Origin: Desulfatitalea sp. BRH_c12
GTDB taxonomy: Bacteria > Desulfobacterota > Desulfobacteria > Desulfobacterales > Desulfosarcinaceae
Direction of reading: 5' to 3'
DNA length: 64,000 nt
Assembly: GCA_000961655.1 (NCBI GenBank)
Contig: LADR01000086.1
Location: 1 to 64,000, forward strand
A program made the translations under genes and the position numbers. The notes beneath the pieces were generated by a model. It saw only the letters and a program-made list of their open reading frames with translations. It was not told the origin of the DNA and ran no database searches. This document shows, piece after piece, positions 57,218-64,000 of the stretch. How positions within the stretch are numbered: position 1 is the first letter of the stretch; each line of letters starts with the position of its first letter.

Positions 57218-57766
57218 TCAATAGAAAAGTCGCAGCCACCATTCATCGCGTGGTGTATCCGCCAGTTTTGTGGCCAGGTCTTTGCCCGTTTGGGTTCGCA
57301 GGCGTTCCATCACATGGGGCAACCACTGTTGGGGTGTCTGGTAGCCAAGATCGTGCAACAGCTTCAGGTCGACGACCAAAGCCAGTTGATCGGCATCATG
57401 GGCCAGCTTGGCTTCTGCTGTTTCGGCGGCGTTGAATTCATGCAACAGCGCCTCTATTTGGGATTTAAACGGCAGGTCGCGCAGGGCATCCGCCGCAGCC
57501 GCCGTCTCATCGGTTTGGACATAGCGTTTTTGAACGTAGTTCAAATCACCGGTGCGGGCTTCGAGCAGATCGTGCATCAGGCACATGCTTATCAGGCGTT
57601 CGGCATTGGCATGCGGTTCAAGTCTGGATAAGACAAAAGCGATCAGGGCGGTGGCATAGACGTGTTCGGCCACAGACTCCTTGCCGGCTCCCAGAAACTG
57701 ATAGCCACTGCGCGGTATCTGTTTCAAAAATAGCGCTTCAAAGATAAACTCAGCGATGCGTTCCAT
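57218..57766 (-). CDS. HD-domain hydrolase (YfbR/HDDC2-like)
   Basis: 182 residues. His-Asp phosphohydrolase motifs: first metal His in SVAEHVYATA, the HD pair in MCLMHDLLEARTGDL, and the later Asp in AHDADQLALVVD. This is the HDDC2/YfbR layout of 5'-deoxynucleotidases that dephosphorylate dNMPs. The sequence RSGYQFLG before the first His is typical. Substrate assigned by family only. Confidence 0.82.
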   Translation of the reverse strand: MERIAEFIFEALFLKQIPRSGYQFLGAGKESVAEHVYATALIAFVLSRLEPHANAERLISMCLMHDLLEARTGDLNYVQKRYVQTDETAAAADALRDLPFKSQIEALLHEFNAAETAEAKLAHDADQLALVVDLKLLHDLGYQTPQQWLPHVMERLRTQTGKDLATKLADTPRDEWWLRLFY

Positions 57767-58186
57767 GGTTTTTCCTTTGTTAATACCCGCGTATATAATG
57801 TGCGAAGTCAGCGGTCAGAATCGATCCTGGGATGGGAAAAGTCAAGATTGGGATTTCGTTGATGGTTCATTCGTTGATTGTTGGCCAAGCACCACGGGAA
57901 AGATAGACCGGCTATCTTCTGCGAGTCATAGCCGGTTCTCAAATGCGGTATTCTGAAAAACTTACGCCTCCTTATTGACTCTCTGGTGTATTCTGTATAT
58001 GGTTACAAACTTCACTCGGTAGTTTGCTATTAACTTCCAAGAGGTTACCACTTTGCAGGCTAAGATATCGAACATCTGCGGAGACCATCATCTCACCTGG
58101 AAATCCTTTAAATAAACCGCAAAGCCGTATGGCGATACGACAGTGCACGCGCGGCGTGCAGTGGTTATCTGTATTAGGAGAAAATC
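57767..58186 (+). promoter_or_regulatory. Leader region of tolQ with several possible RNA hairpins
   Basis: No gene seen. Near the tolQ start, CGTAT/ATACG (58126-58139) and TGCACGC/GCGTGCA (58144-58160) are clean hairpins. CTTTGC-A-GG (58051-58059) could pair with CCGCAAAG (58117-58124), enclosing about 60 bases. The pattern suggests a structured mRNA leader, possibly regulatory. I compared it with the c-di-GMP-I motif and did not find the needed core. AGGAG lies before the tolQ ATG. Confidence 0.3.
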
Positions 58187-58897
58187 ATGGATATTGATAT
58201 CATCCAAATTGTCAGCAGTGCCGGTCTGATGGTTCAATTCGTGTTGCTGTTGCTTCTGTTTTTTTCGGTGACCTCCTGGGCCATCATTATCATCAAGTAT
58301 TTGTATATCCGCCGCGCGCTTCGCGAATCGACCCGTTTCGTAGAATATTTCTGGAAAAGCCGCGATCTGGCCAGCGCCTACGTCAAAGCCAAACAGTTAA
58401 CCGGCTGTCCGGTGGCCCGCATTTTTCGCATTGGATACGTCGAACTGAAAAAAGTCAGTCAAAGCGGAAAAGGGCAGGGCGAAGGCGATGATTCGGGTTT
58501 GCACATGATAGGGCGCTTCTCCGGCAGCGATACCGTCAAAAGGGCCTTGCGCCGCGCCATTACAAGTGAAACCACGCGCATGACCCAGATGGTGCCCTTT
58601 CTGGCGACTACCGGTAACACGACCCCTTTCATCGGTCTGTTCGGAACTGTCTGGGGCATCATGAATTCCTTTCACGGGATTGGCCTGGCGGGTTCCGCCA
58701 GCCTGGCTGCCGTGGCGCCGGGCATTTCCGAAGCACTGATCGCGACGGCCGCGGGTCTGGGGGTTGCCATCCCTGCGGTTATCGCCTTTAACTTTTTCAT
58801 GCAGAAGATCAGGGTGGTTGAATCGGAACTGATCAGTTTCTCGTCCGATTTGCTCAACATCATCGAACGGGACATTTTAACCGGCAACCACGCTTGA
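58187..58897 (+). CDS. tolQ: TolQ proton channel subunit
   Basis: 236 residues with three membrane segments: MVQFVLLLLLFFSVTSWAIIII, LATTGNTTPFIGLFGTVWGIMNSF and GISEALIATAAGLGVAIPAVIAFNFF, the ExbB/TolQ/MotA pattern with the conserved Thr/Pro/Gly residues. It forms the pentameric proton channel that energises TolA for outer-membrane constriction at division. Starts the tol-pal transcript with TAGGAG before the ATG. Confidence 0.93.
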   Translation: MDIDIIQIVSSAGLMVQFVLLLLLFFSVTSWAIIIIKYLYIRRALRESTRFVEYFWKSRDLASAYVKAKQLTGCPVARIFRIGYVELKKVSQSGKGQGEGDDSGLHMIGRFSGSDTVKRALRRAITSETTRMTQMVPFLATTGNTTPFIGLFGTVWGIMNSFHGIGLAGSASLAAVAPGISEALIATAAGLGVAIPAVIAFNFFMQKIRVVESELISFSSDLLNIIERDILTGNHA

Positions 58898-58919
58898 TGA
58901 CTCTCAAAGGAAAAGACTT

Positions 58920-59351
58920 ATGGCACTCGATTCCAATACCGACCGTTTGATGTCGGATATCAATGTGACACCTTTCGTGGATGTGATGCTGGTGCTACTG
59001 ATCATTTTCATGGTCACCGCGCCGATGATGATGGAGGGTGTGGATGTGGCGCTGCCTCAGGCGACCGCCAGGCCGCTCGATGCACAGAAGGACAATCTTG
59101 TGATTACGGTCAACAAGGATCAGCAGATCCATATCAGCGACTTCGTTGTGGAGCCGGACTACCTGAGAGAAAAGCTCGCCAAGATCCTCGAAAATAGAAC
59201 CGACCGGGAAGTTTATTTTAAGGCGGATAAAGATGTCCCCTATGGCGTTGTGGCCAAAGTCATGGCTGAGATCAAGGCGGCCGGAGTTGAAAAGCTCGGC
59301 ATGATCACAGTGCCGGAAGAAGAAGCGCAACGCCAGACGCTGAAACGGTAA
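58920..59351 (+). CDS. tolR: TolR
   Basis: 143 residues: a short cytoplasmic start, then DINVTPFVDVMLVLLIIFMVTAP, the ExbD/TolR membrane helix with the proton-carrying Asp, and a periplasmic domain ending AEIKAAGVEKLGMIT. It forms the dimer inside the TolQ pentamer. 22 bases after tolQ. Confidence 0.93.
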   Translation: MALDSNTDRLMSDINVTPFVDVMLVLLIIFMVTAPMMMEGVDVALPQATARPLDAQKDNLVITVNKDQQIHISDFVVEPDYLREKLAKILENRTDREVYFKADKDVPYGVVAKVMAEIKAAGVEKLGMITVPEEEAQRQTLKR

Positions 59352-59361
59352 GACACGCCTC

Positions 59362-60240
59362 ATGAAATCCGATAACATGGCAAATAATGCCGATGGGCAG
59401 CGCATGACGCTGATCTGGCCTTTTATCGTCAGCTTTTTAGGCCATATCATCCTGTTCGGTTACCTGCTTTATACGCCCGGTCCGAAAATGAGTGGCTCTA
59501 TGGGCCCGTCGGTCATCGATGTGCAAATGGTGGACATGCCAGGGGCGCCGGCGAGCCCCAAGCAAGCCCCAAGTGAAGGGCAGAAAGCACCTGTCGTCGA
59601 AACACCGAAACCGCCCGAAGCGAAGGCCGAGGTGGCCGTCACCCCTCCGAAAACAGAACCGAAAGCCGAGATTTCGATTGCGCCGAAACCCAAAGTTGCC
59701 CTTAAGTACAAGACCTTCAAATCCCCGGAAGTTCTGAAGAACACGTTGGAAAAAGTGCAACAAAAGGTAGAGACGGCGACGGCGCCACCATCCCTGGATG
59801 ATACCATCAAACGCATCCGCGAGCAGGTGGCCAAAGACCAGAGAGGTCAATCCAGCGGCAATACGGACGCGGGCACGGGCACGGCATCGGAAGGCTCCGG
59901 AGCCGGAAAAAGCGGTGGTTTCGGAACAGGTGGCAATCAAGAAGGTGAGGCCGTCGATCTTTACAGGCTTGAAGTAGCGTTCACCATCAACAAAAACTGG
60001 GCCTTTTCGGAGCAGTTGGCGGGCGTCAGCGATAATCTGGTGGTGTTGATCGTCTTTAAAGTGATGCCGGACGGCAGGATAGAGGACATTTTTTTCACCG
60101 ACCGTTCGGGCAACGCGTATCTAGATGATTCCGCCTACAAGGCTATTGTTAAGTCAAGTCCCGTCAAACCCCATCCGGAAGGGCTAAGAGCGCGCTATAT
60201 TGAAATGGGGCTGCGCTTTACCCCCCAGGGCGTGCGTTAG
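59362..60240 (+). CDS. tolA: TolA (TonB C-terminal type)
   Basis: 292 residues: N-terminal membrane anchor (LIWPFIVSFLGHIILFGYLLY), a long Pro/Lys/Glu/Ala-rich linker (for example PKPPEAKAEVAVTPPKTEPK) with a helical part, a Gly/Ser-rich segment, and a C-terminal TonB/TolA domain (LEVAFTINKNWAFSEQL, VVLIVFKVMPDGRIEDI, YLDDSAYKAIVKS). It spans the periplasm to reach Pal/TolB. Shorter than the E. coli protein and not Ala-repeat based, which is usual in deltaproteobacteria. Confidence 0.88.
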   Translation: MKSDNMANNADGQRMTLIWPFIVSFLGHIILFGYLLYTPGPKMSGSMGPSVIDVQMVDMPGAPASPKQAPSEGQKAPVVETPKPPEAKAEVAVTPPKTEPKAEISIAPKPKVALKYKTFKSPEVLKNTLEKVQQKVETATAPPSLDDTIKRIREQVAKDQRGQSSGNTDAGTGTASEGSGAGKSGGFGTGGNQEGEAVDLYRLEVAFTINKNWAFSEQLAGVSDNLVVLIVFKVMPDGRIEDIFFTDRSGNAYLDDSAYKAIVKSSPVKPHPEGLRARYIEMGLRFTPQGVR

Positions 60241-60285
60241 GCTCCCATATCAGAAGCACACACACGTATCATGGAGGAAGATCAA

Positions 60286-60366
60286 ATGGCGGAAATCGTC
60301 GACAAAAATATCTTCACCTTCTACTTTCATCGCCAGTCGGATTACGGCTCAGGCAGGGATTGGTAA
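60286..60366 (+). CDS. Possible 26-residue peptide between tolA and tolB
   Basis: ATG preceded by GGAGGAAG opens MAEIVDKNIFTFYFHRQSDY then GSGRDW and stops. No similarity recognised. The strong ribosome-binding site is the only argument for translation; it could be a leader peptide or a relic of a longer gene. Confidence 0.3.
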   Translation: MAEIVDKNIFTFYFHRQSDYGSGRDW

Positions 60367-60416
60367 GTCCACTTTCGGAATTGGTAATGAAGAGGTGATC
60401 CCTGGTTTGATAACGA

Positions 60417-60464
60417 GAAGTTGACCTAATAGTAGTATATGAAGTTGACTTATTAGTAGTATAT
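60417..60464. repeat. 24-bp tandem repeat, two copies
   Basis: GAAGTTGACCTAATAGTAGT-ATAT and GAAGTTGACTTATTAGTAGT-ATAT differ at two of 24 positions. They lie 55 bases before tolB, each carrying a TTGAC and a TAGTAGTATAT box. They could be a duplicated promoter or operator for tolB. Confidence 0.75.
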
Positions 60465-60518
60465 ATTGATAGTCCTTGCACAGGATACAGTAGCGAAATA
60501 GACACAGAGCAGGAGAAT

Positions 60519-61832
60519 ATGCAAATCAACTATGTAAAGATATTGGCATTATTTGGGTTGTTGATGCTGCCGGTGTGTGCCCCGGCGGAAATCAAATATA
60601 TCGATCTGACCAACCCCTTCCTCCGTAAAATTCCTTTGGCCGTACCCGAGTTCCGGGCAATGACGCCCACGGAATCCGAATCGCCACTGGCGACCAGCAT
60701 CGCCGACCAAATTTCACAAATGCTCGATTTTACTGGTTATTTCAAGATATTGGACCGTGGCTCATTTTTGTACGATGCGCAGAAAAGCGGCATTACCCAA
60801 GCGGAGTTGAACTTCGCCAACTGGACCACTGTCGGTTCCGAACTGTTGATCACCGGCGGCGTGCAGTTGCAATCCGGAAAGTTAACGGTCGAAATGAGGT
60901 TGTTCGATACTTTCAAATCGTCGCTTCTTTTAGGCAAACGTTACAGCGCCGGCGTGGAGGACCAGCGCGTCATGGTGCGCCGTTTTTGTTCCGAGGTGGT
61001 TCAACTCCTGACCGGACGACCGGGAATTTTCGACAGTCGGTTTGCCTTTGTCTCCACCGGCACGGGCAATAAAGAGATCTACATGTGCGATTTCGATGGC
61101 ACCAATGTTCGTCAGGTGACCCGAAAGCGCAGTATCACATCGTTTCCCGATTGGTCTTCCGACGGCCGCCATCTGGCTTTCACGTCGTTTGCCAATGGAC
61201 CTTCCCAGGTGTTTGTTCACGACATCAGCAGCGGGATCGAACATAGCGCTGTATTCAAGGGGGCGCAGATCGCGCCTGCCTGGGCGCCGAACCGTTTCGA
61301 ACTGGCGGCTACCTTGTCGCTCAAAGGGGACCAGGAAATTTATCTATTGACCGGCGGCGGGAAAATGATTAAAAAGGTGACCAACAGTCCGGGAATCGAT
61401 GTGGAGGCAACTTGGTCGCCCGATGGAAAAAAATTGGCATTTGTCTCCAAACGCGCCGGAACGCCACAGATATTCGTTCAGGATTTGAGTAGCGGAAGCG
61501 TTCGGCGGTTGACGTTCCAAGGGCAATATAACACCCAGCCCAACTGGTCCCCCAAAGGTGATAAAATCGCCTACTCTGCCATGGAAGCAGGACAGCTGAA
61601 TATCTATGTTATAGATATCGAAGGCAATAATCCAATTCGACTAACCTATAATCAAGGTGATAACGAAGCCCCTTCATGGGCCCCCGATGGCAGTATGATC
61701 GCATTCAGTTCCACGCGTGAAGGACGTTCATCAATATATGTAATGACAGCTTTTGGGACGGACCAGCGCCGATTGCTGACCCTTCCCGGCGAACAGATTC
61801 ACCCCAAGTGGTCGCCCAACATCGCACCCTAA
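60519..61832 (+). CDS. tolB: TolB
   Basis: 437 residues with a signal peptide (ILALFGLLMLPVCAPAEI), an N-terminal domain (AVPEFRAM...LDFTGYFKILDRGSFL) and six propeller blades with repeats such as DWSSDGRHLAFTS, TWSPDGKKLAFVSKRAG, NWSPKGDKIAYSA and SWAPDGSMIAFSSTREG. This is a periplasmic beta-propeller that binds Pal and couples it to TolA. AGGAGA lies before the ATG. Confidence 0.96.
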   Translation: MQINYVKILALFGLLMLPVCAPAEIKYIDLTNPFLRKIPLAVPEFRAMTPTESESPLATSIADQISQMLDFTGYFKILDRGSFLYDAQKSGITQAELNFANWTTVGSELLITGGVQLQSGKLTVEMRLFDTFKSSLLLGKRYSAGVEDQRVMVRRFCSEVVQLLTGRPGIFDSRFAFVSTGTGNKEIYMCDFDGTNVRQVTRKRSITSFPDWSSDGRHLAFTSFANGPSQVFVHDISSGIEHSAVFKGAQIAPAWAPNRFELAATLSLKGDQEIYLLTGGGKMIKKVTNSPGIDVEATWSPDGKKLAFVSKRAGTPQIFVQDLSSGSVRRLTFQGQYNTQPNWSPKGDKIAYSAMEAGQLNIYVIDIEGNNPIRLTYNQGDNEAPSWAPDGSMIAFSSTREGRSSIYVMTAFGTDQRRLLTLPGEQIHPKWSPNIAP

Positions 61833-61874
61833 TGGACATGTCGTGGCGTCGAAAACAAAGGAGGAGTAGAAAAA

Positions 61875-62426
61875 ATGAGAAAACAAGTTTGGTTGGCAAT
61901 GTTGATGGTCGTAATCTTACCGTTCATGCTGTTCACAGTGTCATGCGCGAAAAAAGCAGTCGAAACGGCTCCGGAGACCACCCCGGCGCCCACTACCTCG
62001 GCGCCGGGCGCGGCCGATGAAGAGGCCAGAAGGGCACGGATGCTGGAAGAAGAACGCTTGAGAGCCGAAGCGGCTGCCGCAGCTGCCCGGGATGCGTTTG
62101 TCAATGAGAATATTCCTTTCGAATTTGACAGTTCCGCCATCGTTCCGCAGGCTCAGCAGATCCTGAACGCCAAAGCCGCTTACATGCGCGCGAATCCCAA
62201 CCTTGCCGTCACCATTGAGGGCCATTGTGATGAAAGAGGAACGGATGCGTACAACATGGCATTGGGCGAACGGCGTGCCGAATCTGCTAAAACGTTCCTG
62301 ATGAACCTGGGGATCAGCGCCGGCCGGCTCGATACCATCAGCTACGGCGAAGAGAAACCTTTGGACCCAGGGCAAAACGAGGCCGCGTGGGCTAAAAATC
62401 GGCGCGCCCAGTTCGTAATCGAATAA
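61875..62426 (+). CDS. pal: Peptidoglycan-associated lipoprotein Pal
   Basis: 183 residues. A signal sequence leads to a lipoprotein site at VSC/AKK (Thr at -3 is less usual). An Ala/Glu-rich linker follows, then the OmpA-like domain: [47 protein letters not shown] and SYGEEKP. It anchors the outer membrane to peptidoglycan. AAAGGAGGAG precedes the ATG. Confidence 0.95.
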   Translation: MRKQVWLAMLMVVILPFMLFTVSCAKKAVETAPETTPAPTTSAPGAADEEARRARMLEEERLRAEAAAAAARDAFVNENIPFEFDSSAIVPQAQQILNAKAAYMRANPNLAVTIEGHCDERGTDAYNMALGERRAESAKTFLMNLGISAGRLDTISYGEEKPLDPGQNEAAWAKNRRAQFVIE

Positions 62427-62504
62427 TACGGCACTAAAAAATCGAGTTGTCTTATCGGCAATATTGCCGAATCGTATGCGACAGCAATACAAGTGAAAAT
62501 AAGA

Positions 62505-62539
62505 AGGTAACCGACGGTCTTCGAGGCCGTCGGTTACCT
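62505..62539 (+). repeat. Strong hairpin between pal and cpoB
   Basis: AGGTAACCGACGG and CCGTCGGTTACCT form a perfect 13-bp stem around TCTTCGAGG. There is no T-run after it, so it is not a classical terminator; it may protect the pal message or attenuate cpoB expression. Confidence 0.7.
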
Positions 62540-62584
62540 GCGTTTCATCGCTCCTCATTATTGAGTTTGAACGAGACTGAAACT

Positions 62585-63439
62585 ATGAAAAAATCACTGA
62601 TATTTTTAACAGTACTGTTGAGCTTTTTTTTCGCGGGATGCGCCAGTCAAAGAGATGTGTTCATATTGGATGAACGACTGATGATTCTCGAACGCCAAAA
62701 TCAGGAATTGCAGCAGCAGACCAGCAAGGCGTTGGAGCGTTTCGGGCAAACCAAACAAAGCGCCGAAACGAACCTGCGTGCGCAATATGCCGGCATGAAT
62801 GCCGATATGGAAAAAATGCAGCAGGATCTGCAGTTGCTTTCCGGCAGGTTAGATGAAATCGCCTATAAGCTGGAGCGCAAACCGACCGCTGGCGGCGACC
62901 TCAAAAAGCCCGACGACATGGCACTGCAGCTCGCCAGGATCGACCAGAGGATCACTCAGATCGAGCGTCATCTGAACATGGCCCCCAGCGCCTCCACACC
63001 CTCTGCTCCTTCCGCTCAGGGAAGTGCCGCGCCGATTTCACCCGGGACAACGGAAGCCAAGCAAGAAGCGACCGCAGAACAGATGTATAATGACGGCAAG
63101 CAAGCTTTTGATGATGGTCACATGGACAAGGCACGGCAGTTCTTTCAGCAATTGCTCAAAACCTATCCCCAATCCGAACATGCGGACAACGCCCAGTTCT
63201 GGATCGGCGAGACATATTACAGCGAAAAGTGGTACGAAAAAGCCATTTTGGAATACCAGACCGTCATCGAAAAATATGCTGCCGGAAACAAGGTTGCCGG
63301 TGCCATGCTCAAGCAGGGGATGGCTTTTTTGCAACTAGGTGATAAAGCCAATGCAAGATTGATCTGGAAAGCGCTGGAGAAAAAATTTCCTTCCAGCAAC
63401 GAAGCCAAAATTGCCACTGCCAAGCTCAAAGAAACATGA
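62585..63439 (+). CDS. cpoB: Tol-Pal system protein CpoB/YbgF
   Basis: 284 residues from ATG 62585. Signal sequence with lipobox FFFAGC. A coiled coil (LMILERQNQELQQQTSKALERF through MEKMQQDLQLLSGRLDEIAYKL), a Pro/Ser/Ala linker, then three TPRs (YNDGKQAFDDGHMDKARQFF, AQFWIGETYYSEKWYEKAI, AMLKQGMAFLQLGDKANARL). It coordinates peptidoglycan synthesis with outer-membrane constriction. Frames extending upstream to 62447 cross the hairpin and are rejected. A lipid anchor is unusual for the E. coli homologue but common in other phyla. Confidence 0.92.
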   Translation: MKKSLIFLTVLLSFFFAGCASQRDVFILDERLMILERQNQELQQQTSKALERFGQTKQSAETNLRAQYAGMNADMEKMQQDLQLLSGRLDEIAYKLERKPTAGGDLKKPDDMALQLARIDQRITQIERHLNMAPSASTPSAPSAQGSAAPISPGTTEAKQEATAEQMYNDGKQAFDDGHMDKARQFFQQLLKTYPQSEHADNAQFWIGETYYSEKWYEKAILEYQTVIEKYAAGNKVAGAMLKQGMAFLQLGDKANARLIWKALEKKFPSSNEAKIATAKLKET

Positions 63440-63494
63440 TTGCATGGTTGATACGTAACGCAACCGTCCGCTGCGCAACCGAAAATGGGCACCG

Positions 63495-64000
63495 ATGAGC
63501 GTCAAGGTCATAGGCATCGATCCAGGCATGGCTGCCACCGGTATCGGCATTGTCACCGGTACCGAAAGAAAGGTGGCAAGTTTCGCCTTTGGAACCGTAC
63601 AAACCTCGCAAACAGAGCACCAGGGCTTTCGCCTTGAAAAAATTTACTCCCGCCTTTGCACCGTGATAACTGACGAAAAACCCGATTTGATCGTCATCGA
63701 AGCGGTGTTCTCCCTTGATAAATACCCGCAATCAGGGATTTCTCTCGGGAAAGTGTGCGGTATCATCCTGCTTGCCTGTGAGCAGGCCCAGGTCGCCGTT
63801 ACAGAAATCGCCGTTCGTGAGGCCAAACAGGTGCTTACCGGCAATGGGAATGCCAGCAAAGAGCAACTCGAAAAAGCGGTGCGAACCTGTCTTGGCTGCA
63901 ACCAGCCCATCCGCCCATACCACGCCTCGGACGCTTTGGGGCTTGCCCTGATCGGGCTCTTTCGTTATGCTGGCCGCAACATGTTGGGGCAACACCTTAC
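63495..64000 (+). CDS. ruvC: Holliday junction resolvase RuvC (runs off the window)
   Basis: 168 codons are visible without a stop: MSVKVIGIDPGMAATGIGIV (first catalytic Asp), LIVIEAVFSLDKYPQSG (catalytic Glu), EAKQVLTGNGNASKEQ and YHASDALGLALIGL (final acidic pair). These are all RuvC signatures. It cleaves Holliday junctions with RuvAB. The sequence is near the usual full length at the window end, so only the last few residues are missing. Confidence 0.92.
   Translation, partial: MSVKVIGIDPGMAATGIGIVTGTERKVASFAFGTVQTSQTEHQGFRLEKIYSRLCTVITDEKPDLIVIEAVFSLDKYPQSGISLGKVCGIILLACEQAQVAVTEIAVREAKQVLTGNGNASKEQLEKAVRTCLGCNQPIRPYHASDALGLALIGLFRYAGRNMLGQHL

Noticed and set aside
58100-58165. CGCAAAGCC-like core resembling a c-di-GMP-I riboswitch
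   Set aside because: The upstream GCAAACC-GNRA arm and the following GG-C-U pairing are missing; only one short motif fits.

Overview
The window reads as a chromosome segment of a Gram-negative deltaproteobacterium (Desulfobacterota; a Desulfobacteraceae/Desulfosarcina-like sulfate reducer is my best guess, by inference). The supporting signs are a selenocysteine tRNA, a type-B fumarate reductase/succinate dehydrogenase (one cytochrome b subunit, CAB order), a Myxococcus/Geobacter-like type IV pilus locus with an ABC transporter beside the pilin, HflKC, groESL and a complete Tol-Pal locus. No rRNA, CRISPR array, prophage or origin was seen.

Layout. 1-1040: mobile-element debris (end of an IS110-family transposase and its 3' region, a REP-like palindrome, the tail of a REP-associated tyrosine transposase, a frameshifted small gene) lying beyond the 3' end of tRNA-Sec. 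1.2-7.3 kb: housekeeping genes on the + strand (M20 peptidase, larC, pgpA, lepB, pyrB, pyrC). 7.3-32.7 kb: a type IV pilus region that starts with a PilR-like sigma-54 activator and contains pilA behind a textbook sigma-54 promoter, an ABC transporter plus exported partner (PilGHI-like), minor pilins (FimT, PilW, PilV, PilX types), a PilY1-like tip protein, a large unrecognised protein and a PilB-type ATPase. An AT-rich, IS-flanked block of six envelope-glycosylation genes (8.8-19.4 kb) is lodged between the regulator and pilA: two polyprenyl-phosphate glycosyltransferases, two GT-C membrane enzymes (one TMTC-like with TPRs), a flippase-like membrane protein and a methyltransferase. I regard this as a candidate self-contained protein or surface glycosylation cassette, possibly acting on the pilin.

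32.7-40 kb: a LysM protein, groESL, an FmdB zinc ribbon, a double-HExxH protein, a 32-residue AURKAIP1/COX24-type basic protein and hflKC. 40.2-45.9 kb: DciA-like protein, tRNA(Val) methyltransferase, two serine tRNAs, dnaX-ybaB-recR, a YkgJ-type protein and murI. 45.9-53.6 kb (minus strand): a chemosensory operon reading RR-STAS, cheA (hybrid), cheW, cheB, cheR, RR, without a receptor gene in view. 53.7-57.1 kb (minus): frdCAB/sdhCAB. 57.2-57.8 kb: HD-domain hydrolase. 58.2-63.4 kb: tolQ-tolR-tolA-tolB-pal-cpoB, followed by the start of ruvC, which runs off the window.

Repeats tie parts of the window together. A 36-bp palindromic core at 28.05 kb recurs, inverted and with a single mismatch, at 37.4 kb, and a different REP-like palindrome lies beside the transposase remnant at 0.5 kb. 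Short tandem repeats occur at 19.36 kb (33 bp x2) and 60.42 kb (24 bp x2). Starts given here were in several cases moved downstream of the longest possible start, on the basis of ribosome binding sites or conserved N-termini.
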